Assembly (NCBI GenBank): GCA_031371615.1 | Contig: JANMJY010000188.1 | Span: 1 to 14,497, forward strand | Length of the DNA stretch: 14,497 nt | Direction: 5' to 3' | Origin: Gaiellasilicea sp031371615 | Lineage (GTDB): Bacteria; Actinomycetota; Thermoleophilia; Gaiellales; Gaiellaceae | Shown here: one piece after another, positions 1 to 6,741 of the stretch | Layout: each line of letters opens with the position of its first letter | Numbering within the stretch: the stretch's first letter is position 1 | Translations under genes and position numbers: made by a program | The notes under the pieces: generated by a model | What the model was told of the DNA's origin: nothing | The model's database searches: none | The model's input: the letters and a program-made list of their open reading frames with translations, nothing else

Positions 1-837
<837 letters not shown>

Positions 838-848
838 GGGGTCGAATG

Positions 849-854
849 AGGGTA
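849..854 (-). promoter_or_regulatory. possible -10 element for ftsH
   Basis: On the minus strand this reads TACCCT, matching the actinobacterial -10 pattern TANNNT. It ends 11 bases before the ftsH GTG, which has no Shine-Dalgarno. No convincing -35 is visible. The spacing is longer than the 6-7 bases at other starts in this window, so the call is weak. Confidence 0.2.
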
Positions 855-913
855 GCAGCCTGAGCCCTCGAAACCATCCCCCGGATGCACGGACGTGAAG
901 CCCGTATTTCCGT

Positions 914-1465
914 CTAATGCGGCGGAATCAGGTCCGGATGGAGCACCGCAACGTAGGGAAGGTTGCGGTAACGCTCGGCGAAGTCGAGCCCGTAGCCGAT
1001 CACGAACCTGTTCGGGATCTCGAAGCCGACGAACTTGACCGGAACGTCGATCTCGCGACGATCCGGCTTCGTCAGCAGAGCGCAGATCTCAAGCGACGCC
1101 GGCTTGCGCGCCCGCAGGCTGCGCATCAGGTACGAGAGCGTCAAGCCCGAGTCGATGATGTCCTCGACCACGAGGACGTCGCGGCCGGAGATGTTGGCAT
1201 CCAGGTCCTTGAGGATCCGGACGACGCCGGAGGAGTCCGTCGCCGCGCCGTAGCTCGAGATCGCCATGAAATCGATCTCGCACGGGACGGTCAGCTCGCG
1301 CATCAGGTCGGCCATGAAGAACACGGCGCCCTTGAGCACGCCGACGAGCAGCAGATCGTGGCCCTCGTAGGCCTTCGAGATCTCCTGGCCGAGCTCCACG
1401 ATCCGAGCCTGGAGCGCGTCCTCCTCGATCAAGATCTCGCCGACCGCATCCTTCACCGTCTCCAC
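914..1465 (-). CDS. hpt: Hypoxanthine(-guanine) phosphoribosyltransferase
   Basis: This cytosolic purine-salvage enzyme joins hypoxanthine or guanine to PRPP, giving IMP or GMP. The 183-residue product is normal for bacterial Hpt. It shows the GVLKGAVFFMADL segment (42-54), the flexible-loop region ISSYG (69-73) and the PRPP-binding signature VVEDIIDSGLT (99-109). The start is GTG at 1465, chosen because GGAAGGAG lies seven bases upstream. A longer reading to 1687 would only run back through tilS in another frame. The start overlaps the tilS stop by 13 bases, so translation is probably coupled. ftsH follows after 76 bases. Hypoxanthine versus guanine preference cannot be read from the sequence. 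Confidence 0.96.
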   Translation of the reverse strand: METVKDAVGEILIEEDALQARIVELGQEISKAYEGHDLLLVGVLKGAVFFMADLMRELTVPCEIDFMAISSYGAATDSSGVVRILKDLDANISGRDVLVVEDIIDSGLTLSYLMRSLRARKPASLEICALLTKPDRREIDVPVKFVGFEIPNRFVIGYGLDFAERYRNLPYVAVLHPDLIPPH

Positions 1466-2409
1466 GTGACTGCTCCTTCCCAGCCCGGGGCCTCCGCCAG
1501 GCCGGGCACGGCAACGACCTCGTCGACGCAGACGACGAGCGGCCAGCTGTCGCGCTCCGCTCTCGGCACCTTGGCGTCCACGAGGAGATCCTGCACTTTC
1601 TTGGAGCGGCCCGCGAGCCGATCGCCCGGCCGGCGGCTGCGCACCTCGAGGCCGTCGCGGTGGGTCTCGAGCGTCCAGGGCCCCCATTGCACCGTCCCCT
1701 CGAGCCGCAGCGAGTCGTACTCGCGCACCGCGCGGATGCCGCCGCCGAGATCTGCGGACTTCGTGCCGTCACGTCCCGCCAGGAGCTCGGCGAGCGTCCG
1801 TTCTAGCGCGCGGGGCAGGCGCGGGCGCTCCGCCGCGAGGGCGAGGAGCGAGGTGCGAGCGCGCGGATCGAGCTGCTCCAGCAACGGCAAGATCTCGTCT
1901 CGGATCAGACCGCGCTTGGTCTCCGGGTTGGACGAGTCCTCGCGGTACCGCAATCCGTGCTCCTCGCAGTAGGCGCGGGTCTCCTCGCGCCAGAGTCCGA
2001 GCAGCGGCCGGACGACGCCGTCCTCGCGCTTCGCCTTGATCCGCTGCGGCGAGCCGGACGCGACGAGACCGAGGAGCACCGACTCGACCTGGTCGGACGC
2101 CGTGTGCCCTGTTGCTCGCAACCGGTCGGCGGCAACGCCGTAGCGCGCCTCCCGTAGCTCCGCCTCGGTCGTGCCGGTCACTTCGACGACCTCCGCTCCA
2201 AGCACCTCGCGGCAGAAGCGCGCATCCTCGTCCGACTCCGCCCCGCGCAAGCCGTGGGCAACGTGAAGAGCCGAGACCCGGTAGCCGAGAGCGCCGAGGG
2301 CGTGCCAGAGACACGTCGAGTCGGCGCCGCCGGAAACGAGGCAGGTGACCTCGCCGCCCTGCTGGATCAGGCCCTGCTCGCGGATGAAGGAATCGATGCG
2401 CTGCAGCAT
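1453..2409 (-). CDS. tilS: tRNA(Ile)-lysidine synthase TilS
   Basis: TilS uses ATP to attach lysine to the wobble cytidine (C34) of the CAU-anticodon tRNA-Ile, which changes its decoding from AUG to AUA; the enzyme is essential in most bacteria. The 318-residue product has the N-terminal PP-loop SGGADS (26-31), the N-type ATP pyrophosphatase segment LHVAHGLRGAESDEDARF, and a C-terminal substrate-binding region with RRPGDR, KKVQDLLVDAKVPRAERD and PLVV. It has the short actinobacterial form, lacking the longer C-terminal extension of E. coli TilS. ATG 2409 is chosen. A GTG at 2448 would extend back into the phosphatase gene, and neither start has a good Shine-Dalgarno. The gene is 14 bases after the phosphatase stop and overlaps hpt by 13 bases. 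Confidence 0.95.
   Translation of the reverse strand: MLQRIDSFIREQGLIQQGGEVTCLVSGGADSTCLWHALGALGYRVSALHVAHGLRGAESDEDARFCREVLGAEVVEVTGTTEAELREARYGVAADRLRATGHTASDQVESVLLGLVASGSPQRIKAKREDGVVRPLLGLWREETRAYCEEHGLRYREDSSNPETKRGLIRDEILPLLEQLDPRARTSLLALAAERPRLPRALERTLAELLAGRDGTKSADLGGGIRAVREYDSLRLEGTVQWGPWTLETHRDGLEVRSRRPGDRLAGRSKKVQDLLVDAKVPRAERDSWPLVVCVDEVVAVPGLAEAPGWEGAVTWRR
1473..1480 (-). promoter_or_regulatory. Ribosome binding site of hpt
   Basis: The minus strand reads GGAAGGAG, the strongest Shine-Dalgarno in the window, seven bases before the GTG at 1465. It lies inside the 3' end of tilS and fixes the hpt start. Confidence 0.85.
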
Positions 2410-2423
2410 CGCTTCAGTGTGCC

Positions 2424-3008
2424 CTACCAGGCGGGCGCCGCAGCCCACGCCTCGAGCGCCTCGACGGCGCGGCCGAACGCTTCCGCGTCGATCGTGAACG
2501 GCTTCGCGGGATCGACCCCTTCCAACACCGGTGCAGGCGGCTTGCTCTCCAGCGCGAGCAGGACGTAGCGCACGGGAGCACCGTGGGCCACGAGCGCAAC
2601 CCGCTCCTCCGGGCGATCAAGGAGCGCCCGATAGCCACGGACGAACCGCTCCACCGCGGCTACACGGCTTTCACCGCCTCCGGGCACGTCGTCGTCGGGG
2701 GTCGAGGCGAGCACCCACTCGTCGAAGCCGTCCGCCCAGCGGGTTCCTTCGAAGCGCCCGAATCCGAACTCGTTCAGGTCCGCCATTTCCAGCAATGGGA
2801 CGCCGGGCCACGCCAGCTCGGCCGTCTCGCGGGTTCGCGCGAACGCGGTGTGCGCCACCAGGTTTACGGGGCCGGCCCGGCGGCCGAGCTCGCGCGCCTG
2901 CTCCCGTCCCGCTTCGGTCAGCCTCACCTCGACAGACGCGTCGCCGTTGAGACGCCCGAGCACGTTGAACTCGGACTCCGCGTGACGCACGAGGACGAGC
3001 TCCCTCAC
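2424..3008 (-). CDS. Histidine phosphatase family protein (phosphoglycerate mutase-like)
   Basis: The 194-residue protein belongs to the histidine phosphatase superfamily. It opens with VRELVLVRHAESEFN, where His9 of the RHAE motif is the phospho-accepting residue. The second catalytic histidine is in VAHGAPVRY (about 142), and the ARTRETAELAW segment supplies the usual arginine pocket. The substrate is unknown. The short length and lack of recognisable dPGM features argue against calling it a glycolytic mutase. The start is GTG 3008, which overlaps the preceding GNAT stop in a GTGA arrangement, a sign of coupled translation. A longer frame back to 3275 is only a shadow of the GNAT gene. tilS starts 14 bases after the stop. 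Confidence 0.88.
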   Translation of the reverse strand: MRELVLVRHAESEFNVLGRLNGDASVEVRLTEAGREQARELGRRAGPVNLVAHTAFARTRETAELAWPGVPLLEMADLNEFGFGRFEGTRWADGFDEWVLASTPDDDVPGGGESRVAAVERFVRGYRALLDRPEERVALVAHGAPVRYVLLALESKPPAPVLEGVDPAKPFTIDAEAFGRAVEALEAWAAAPAW

Positions 3009-3784
3009 AGGAGCACGCTGCGGTAGTCGAGCACGTGCTGCATCCCGACGGTGTCGTAGAGCTTGATCGCGGGCTCGTTGTCGGCGCGGACGAAGAGGCA
3101 GACGCGCGGCACCTGGGCGAGCAAGAGGCCGATCAGGTCGCGCAGGCCACGGCTCCCGTTCCCGGCACGGCGCGCGGCGGGATCGGTCCAGACCTGCTGC
3201 AGCTGCACGGCCTCGGGGGTCCACGCCGACGCCTCGGCCTTGAAGAGGATGACGCCGTCCTCGGCCCAGAGCCACGAGCGGCCCGTCTCGATCTGCGTGC
3301 GCGTCCGCCAGCGGAAGCCGTTGGCGTCGCGCGCAAGGGGGTCGATTCCGAGCTCGACCTCGTGTGCGCGCGCACAGGCCGGTACCAGCAGGTCGAGGTC
3401 GCCGAGTTTGGCAGGGCGCAGTCCGCTCGCCCCCGGCTCCGGCGCGTCAGAGATCGTGTAGACCGGCTGTCCGGGCCGGTCCTGCCGCGGCGCCGGGAGC
3501 TTGTGCCGCGCCGCCTCCCAGAGGTCGCTCACGGCCCGCTGCTCGCCGATCAACATCCGCGCGCCGGCGCGCACCGTCACGTCTGCGAAGACGCCGCAGC
3601 CGCGGCCGGAGGGCACGACGTTCGCACCGGTGTGGCAGAGCGCGACCAAGCGGCCGTCCTCCTCGACACCGGCGAAGCGGCCGAGCCCGCGGCGGGCGAC
3701 GTCCTCCAGGAAGACCCGCTCGACGGGATCCTCGGCGCAGTAGCGGAGGATCTGCTCCAGCGGCGGCTCGACGATGTGCACCAC
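3005..3784 (-). CDS. GNAT N-acetyltransferase with N-terminal DUF4081 domain
   Basis: The 259-residue protein has two parts. The N-terminal half (about 1-115) resembles DUF4081, seen mainly in actinobacterial acetyltransferases such as mycobacterial Rv2867c. The C-terminal half (about 118-259) is a GNAT fold, with QLQQVWTDPAARRAGNGSRGL forming the acetyl-CoA pyrophosphate loop and LFVRADNEPAIKLYDTVGM forming the typical beta5-alpha4 segment. The expected reaction is acetyl transfer from acetyl-CoA to an amine; the acceptor is unknown. The start is GTG 3784, supported by GAGGA eight bases upstream; a second GTG at 3781 is spaced worse. It is the first gene of the leftward run, 31 bases from the divergent deoD, and its stop overlaps the phosphatase start by four bases. 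Confidence 0.87.
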   Translation of the reverse strand: MVHIVEPPLEQILRYCAEDPVERVFLEDVARRGLGRFAGVEEDGRLVALCHTGANVVPSGRGCGVFADVTVRAGARMLIGEQRAVSDLWEAARHKLPAPRQDRPGQPVYTISDAPEPGASGLRPAKLGDLDLLVPACARAHEVELGIDPLARDANGFRWRTRTQIETGRSWLWAEDGVILFKAEASAWTPEAVQLQQVWTDPAARRAGNGSRGLRDLIGLLLAQVPRVCLFVRADNEPAIKLYDTVGMQHVLDYRSVLL

Positions 3785-3792
3785 GACCCGAA

Positions 3793-3797
3793 TCCTC
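3793..3797 (-). promoter_or_regulatory. Ribosome binding site of the GNAT gene
   Basis: The minus strand reads GAGGA, eight bases before GTG 3784. It selects this GTG over the adjacent one at 3781. It lies within the 31-base divergent spacer shared with deoD. Confidence 0.6.
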
Positions 3798-3802
3798 GCG
3801 TA

Positions 3803-3808
3803 TAGGGT
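3803..3808 (+). promoter_or_regulatory. possible -10 element of a leaderless deoD promoter
   Basis: TAGGGT matches TANNNT and ends seven bases before the deoD ATG, so transcription would begin at or next to the start codon. The same AGGG could instead act as a weak Shine-Dalgarno eight bases from ATG. No clear -35 is visible, and the -35 position falls inside the start of the divergent GNAT gene. Confidence 0.4.
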
Positions 3809-3815
3809 CTCGCGG

Positions 3816-4523
3816 ATGCCGATTCACGTGCGAGCAGAGCAGGGGGAGTACGCCGAGGCGTGTCTGCTTCCGGGCGACCCGCTACGGGCCAAGTACATCG
3901 CCGAGACCTATCTGGACGACGTCGTCCAGCGGAACTCCGAACGCGGTCTCCTCGGCTACACCGGCGCCTGGGAGGGGAAGCCGATCTCGGTGCAGGGCAC
4001 CGGCATGGGCTGCCCGGGCGCGACGATCGTCTTCGAGGAACTCGTCCAGCTGGGCGTCAAGAAGCTCTTGCGGGTCGGCACGTGCGGCGGCCTCCAGCCG
4101 CACCACAAGCTCGGCGACATGATCGTCGCGCTCACCGCCGTCCCCGCCGACTCGACCGCCATGCACCTCGTCGGGAACGAGCCCCATTGCCCGACCGCGA
4201 GCTGGGAGCTGATCCACGGCGCCGTGCACACGGCGAAGGAGATGGGTCAGGAGATGCACGTCGGCCCGATCGTCTCGAGCGACCTCTTCTACAACCCGGA
4301 CGACGGGCAGTACGAGCGCTGGTCGAAGCGCGGCGTGCTCGCGGTCGAGATGGAGGCCTCGGCGCTCTTCACCGTCGGCGCGCTCCGCGGCGTCCAGTCG
4401 GGCTGCCTCCTCGTCGTCAGCGACATCGTCGTCGAGGGCGAGTTCACGCGGATCTCGGACGACGAGATGAAGGCCGCGGTCGACCGGATGACGCGCGTCG
4501 CTCTGGCGACGGCCACTCATTAA
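3816..4523 (+). CDS. deoD: Purine-nucleoside phosphorylase, hexameric DeoD type
   Basis: DeoD splits purine (deoxy)nucleosides with phosphate into the free base and (deoxy)ribose-1-phosphate, in the cytosol. The 235-residue length is typical. Visible motifs are the phosphate-binding LLPGDPLRAKYIAETYL near the N-terminus, GTGMGCPGATIVFEEL, LLRVGTCGG, SSDLFYNPD, and the ribose-binding VEMEASALF. The aspartate of VVSDI corresponds to the catalytic Asp of the E. coli enzyme, and an arginine (FTRIS) follows where the helper Arg is expected. ATG 3816 gives the standard N-terminus MPIHVRAEQGEYAE. An extension to 3774 adds nothing conserved. The gene is divergent from the GNAT-to-ftsH run, which contains hpt, the next salvage step. 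The TAA stop overlaps the proposed start of the lipid kinase. A related nucleoside phosphorylase specificity is possible. Confidence 0.9.
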   Translation: MPIHVRAEQGEYAEACLLPGDPLRAKYIAETYLDDVVQRNSERGLLGYTGAWEGKPISVQGTGMGCPGATIVFEELVQLGVKKLLRVGTCGGLQPHHKLGDMIVALTAVPADSTAMHLVGNEPHCPTASWELIHGAVHTAKEMGQEMHVGPIVSSDLFYNPDDGQYERWSKRGVLAVEMEASALFTVGALRGVQSGCLLVVSDIVVEGEFTRISDDEMKAAVDRMTRVALATATH

Positions 4524-5427
4524 CGACACCGTCTTCCTCGTCAACCCGGCGTCCGCGAACGGATCGACGGGCCGGCGCTGGGCGGAGATGGCGCACCGCG
4601 CGGCCCAGCGCGGGCTGGAAGGCGACACGCTCTTCTCGGAACGGCCGGGCCAGCTGGGCTCGCTGGCGCGAGACGCGGCGGCTGGCGGCGCCAAGCTGCT
4701 CGTGGTCGTCGGCGGCGACGGGTCGGTGAACGAGGTCGCGAGCGGGCTCGCCGGCCGCATGGACGTCGAGATCGCGGTGATCCCTCGCGGCACCGGGTGG
4801 GACTTCGTCCGCACCTACGGGATTCCGCACGCACTCGACGGCGCGATCGACGTGGCGCTCACAGGGCGTCCGCGCACGATCGACCTCGGACGCGTCCGGT
4901 ATCGGGCGTGGGACGGGAGCGACGCCGAGGCTTGGTTCGCGAACGTCGCCAGCGCCGGCATGAGCGGCGCGATCGCGCAGCGCGCCAACGAAACGACGAA
5001 GGCTCTCGGCGGCAAGGTCTCCTATCTCTGGGCGACGCTTGCCGTCTTCGCTCGCTGGGAGAGCTCGGAGCTGCGGCTCTCGGTCGACGACCAGGTTCGC
5101 GAGAGCCGGATGCACGACGTCGTCGTCGCGAACGGACGCACGTTCGGCGGCGGGATGATCATCTGCCCCGAGGCCGAGCCGGACGACGGCCTCTTCGACG
5201 TGCTCACGATCGGCGACCTGACCAAGCGCGACCTGATGCTGACGCTGCCGAAGACCTACCGGGGCCGCCACCTGCCCCACCCGAAGGCAGAGCTGCTGCG
5301 GGGCGCCGTCGTGTCGGTGGACGCGGACACGCCGCTGCCGATCGAGCTGGACGGCGAGCAGCCGGGTACGACCCCGGTGCGCTTCGAGGTCGAGCCAGGC
5401 GCCTTGCGCGTGCGCGTTCCCGCCTAG
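4519..5427 (+). CDS. Diacylglycerol kinase-family (lipid kinase) protein with apparent ATT start
   Basis: The protein resembles the DAGK/YegS/DgkB lipid kinases, which phosphorylate diacylglycerol-like lipids at the membrane. From the proposed start it has 302 residues: VFLVNPASANGSTGRRW (5-21), the nucleotide-binding VVVGGDGSVNEVASGL (about 62-77), IPRGTGWDFVRT (about 87-98), PEAEPDDGLFDVLTIGDL, and a C-terminal beta-rich half ending PIELDGEQPGTTPVRFEVEPGALRVRV. The first canonical in-frame start is ATG 4588, which would remove the conserved VNPxSxxG segment. Between the upstream in-frame TGA (4489) and 4588 there is no ATG, GTG, TTG or CTG. ATT 4519, overlapping the deoD TAA, is the best candidate. 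GTGWDF has Trp where most relatives have Asn. The 3' end shares a CTAG with the convergent coiled-coil gene. Confidence 0.85.
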   Translation: MNDTVFLVNPASANGSTGRRWAEMAHRAAQRGLEGDTLFSERPGQLGSLARDAAAGGAKLLVVVGGDGSVNEVASGLAGRMDVEIAVIPRGTGWDFVRTYGIPHALDGAIDVALTGRPRTIDLGRVRYRAWDGSDAEAWFANVASAGMSGAIAQRANETTKALGGKVSYLWATLAVFARWESSELRLSVDDQVRESRMHDVVVANGRTFGGGMIICPEAEPDDGLFDVLTIGDLTKRDLMLTLPKTYRGRHLPHPKAELLRGAVVSVDADTPLPIELDGEQPGTTPVRFEVEPGALRVRVPA

Positions 5428-5696
5428 GCGGGAGGCTTCTTCGCGGCTGCAGGCTTGCGAGCCGCCGGCTTGCGCCGAGCGGGCTTCTTCGCCAGCTCCC
5501 GCTCGAGCTTCGCAACGCGCTGCTCGAGCTCGTCGAGACCGCGCAGCTTCTTCTGCATCTCGTCGAGCCGCGACCGCGTGTCGTTCGCCATCTCGACGAG
5601 CTTCGACCCGCCCGGCACTTCCGTGAGCCTTTGGAGCGCCTCGGCGCCGAGATCCTGCACGCGCGAGAGGATGTCCTTCTGCTGTGTCTTCGCCAT
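5424..5696 (-). CDS. Small coiled-coil protein with basic Ala/Lys/Pro-rich tail
   Basis: I do not recognise a named family. The 90-residue product starts MAKTQQKDILSRVQDLGAEALQ. Residues about 35-69 form a heptad-like coiled coil (RLDEMQKKLRGLDELEQRVAKLERELAKK). The last 20 or so residues are a low-complexity tail of Lys, Arg, Ala and Pro, like the basic tails of histone-like or nucleoid/envelope-associated actinobacterial proteins. No signal peptide or membrane segment is visible. It starts at ATG 5696, 18 bases after the L,D-transpeptidase stop, and could be co-transcribed with it. It also has its own TACGAT seven bases upstream. Its TAG stop shares CTAG with the stop of the convergent lipid kinase. 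Function is unknown; nucleic-acid or anionic-polymer binding by the tail is only a guess. Confidence 0.8.
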   Translation of the reverse strand: MAKTQQKDILSRVQDLGAEALQRLTEVPGGSKLVEMANDTRSRLDEMQKKLRGLDELEQRVAKLERELAKKPARRKPAARKPAAAKKPPA

Positions 5697-5703
5697 GCGC
5701 CCG

Positions 5704-5709
5704 ATCGTA
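5704..5709 (-). promoter_or_regulatory. possible -10 element, leaderless coiled-coil gene
   Basis: The minus strand reads TACGAT, a TANNNT hexamer ending seven bases before ATG 5696, which has no clear Shine-Dalgarno. It lies just beyond the L,D-transpeptidase stop, so the small gene may be transcribed on its own. Confidence 0.4.
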
Positions 5710-5714
5710 CCCGG

Positions 5715-6461
5715 CTAGGCGTGAACGGTAACCGGCGTACCGGCACGAGTCCGGTCGAAGAGCCGTCGCAGCAGGTCGTTGCGGACGCGGATGCAGCCGT
5801 TCGAGACCGCCTGGCCGAGCAGGTCGGGGCGGTTCGTGCCGTGGATCGCGATCGGCCCGCCCTGCGTCCAGCCGGTCAAGACGTCCGAGAACGCCGAGAT
5901 CCCGATCGCCCCCGGCCCGAATGGCCCGGAGGTGTCCTCCGGCACGAGCCGCTGGTTGACGTAGAAGCTGCCGGTCGGAGTCGGGGTCTGCGGCGAGCCG
6001 ATCGCGGCGGTCGCGCTCAGCACGCGGCGGCCGCGGTCGAAGAGCGTCACACGCCGCTCGGAGAGGTCGACCTCGAGGCGCGTGGTCACGGGCGCGAGCT
6101 CGACGTCGGAAGCGCGCACCCAGCCCACGATCCCGTTCGGCTTCAACGGGAGCTGCACCCGGTACCACTGCGCCACGCACGCGCCGTCGACCCGCTTCGC
6201 CAGTACTGCGAACACGGTGGGGACACCGTTGACGTTCTCCCGCCCGAACGAGGCGAGCCGGGCCGAGCTGGGCTGCTGGAAAGCCTCCGCACGCTCCTGT
6301 ACGACCGCCGCGTAGCTCCTCCGCACGTTGCCGACCGGCCGCGTCGAGCCGGCGACGCAGGTGCGCTCGGCTCGTGTCGTGGCGGTGCTTTCGGAAGCGG
6401 TCTCGTGTCCCCCGCAGCCGGCGACAGCCGCCGCGATCATCAGTATCAGCAGGGCTCGCAC
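5715..6461 (-). CDS. L,D-transpeptidase lipoprotein (YkuD domain)
   Basis: L,D-transpeptidases cross-link peptidoglycan between meso-diaminopimelate residues, or attach proteins to it, outside the membrane. The 248-residue protein begins with a lipoprotein signal, MRALLILMIAAAVAGC, with lipobox VAGC and the lipidated Cys at 16. A middle region (about 35-120, including QWYRVQLPLKPNGIVGWVRASDVEL) looks SH3-like. The YkuD domain covers about 125-248 and holds PTPTGSFYV, IHGTNRPDLLG (His207) and SNGCIRV with the catalytic Cys223. SNGC replaces the commoner SHGC, a known variant. It starts at GTG 6461 without a Shine-Dalgarno, with TACCGT six bases upstream. It is divergent from the His/Cys protein gene and is followed after 18 bases by the coiled-coil gene. 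Confidence 0.93.
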   Translation of the reverse strand: MRALLILMIAAAVAGCGGHETASESTATTRAERTCVAGSTRPVGNVRRSYAAVVQERAEAFQQPSSARLASFGRENVNGVPTVFAVLAKRVDGACVAQWYRVQLPLKPNGIVGWVRASDVELAPVTTRLEVDLSERRVTLFDRGRRVLSATAAIGSPQTPTPTGSFYVNQRLVPEDTSGPFGPGAIGISAFSDVLTGWTQGGPIAIHGTNRPDLLGQAVSNGCIRVRNDLLRRLFDRTRAGTPVTVHA

Positions 6462-6467
6462 GAATTC

Positions 6468-6473
6468 ACGGTA
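6468..6473 (-). promoter_or_regulatory. possible -10 element, leaderless L,D-transpeptidase gene
   Basis: The minus strand reads TACCGT (TANNNT), ending six bases before GTG 6461. The start has no Shine-Dalgarno. No recognisable -35 is visible 17-18 bases further upstream. Confidence 0.4.
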
Positions 6474-6509
6474 GCCAGCGGATTGACGGGTTGCTCGTGA
6501 GACAACGCT

Positions 6510-6539
6510 GTGACAGGATCTTTACCGTTTCGGTACTAA
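6510..6539 (+). promoter_or_regulatory. candidate sigma-A-type promoter of the His/Cys protein gene
   Basis: GTGACA (6510-6515) and TACTAA (6534-6539, followed by T) are 18 bases apart and resemble a TTGACA / TANNNT pair. The region from about 6510 to 6550 is visibly the most AT-rich of the window. Transcription would start near 6547, leaving a leader of about 27 bases that carries GAAGGA before ATG 6574. It would also be leaderless for the GTG at 6547. Confidence 0.45.
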
Positions 6540-6573
6540 TCGATATGTGTCGAACGCTACTCTGAAGGACGGA

Positions 6574-6741
6574 ATGGCCAAGAGCCACGCACACCGCGCC
6601 AGCCAGATCCACGAGCACAAAGCAGTGCTCGCCCATGCGCTGCGCCAGCACTCCGGGATCCCGTACGAGGTCGAGCAGCACGTCTGCGTCGACTGCAAGC
6701 GAGTTCTCGACGAGCGCACCGTGCGCCGCGCCGCCGCCTAG
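6574..6741 (+). CDS. Small His/Cys-containing hypothetical protein (55 aa)
   Basis: I do not recognise a named family. The 55-residue protein begins MAKSHAHRASQIHEHKAVLAHALRQH and contains VCVDCKRVLDER near the C-terminus. The CxxC pair (Cys45, Cys48 approximately) and seven histidines suggest a metal site, probably zinc, but a full four-ligand set is not obvious. The protein is hydrophilic, with no signal or membrane segment. ATG 6574 is chosen because GAAGGA lies four bases upstream. An in-frame GTG at 6547 would give 64 residues and fit a leaderless start. A candidate promoter lies just upstream. The gene stands alone, divergent from the L,D-transpeptidase gene, and its last four bases overlap the convergent DUF3999 stop region. 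Because it is compact and has its own promoter, I regard it as a real gene. Confidence 0.75.
   Translation: MAKSHAHRASQIHEHKAVLAHALRQHSGIPYEVEQHVCVDCKRVLDERTVRRAAA

Noticed and set aside
838..913. 76-base gap between hpt and ftsH as a possible tRNA or small RNA
   Set aside because: Length matches a tRNA by chance, but no cloverleaf, T-loop or CCA-like features are visible; ACGGA...TCCGT is only a weak stem.
2424..3275. Longer version of the histidine phosphatase with 89 extra N-terminal residues
   Set aside because: The extension is Arg/Pro/Ala-rich shadow of the GNAT gene; the RHAE motif begins right after the GTG at 3008, which overlaps the GNAT stop.
4797..6500. Open plus-strand frame of 567 codons
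   Set aside because: It overlaps the lipid kinase in another frame and then lies antisense to the coiled-coil and L,D-transpeptidase genes; composition is Arg/Ala-rich shadow. It matters only because it shows deoD needs its TAA.
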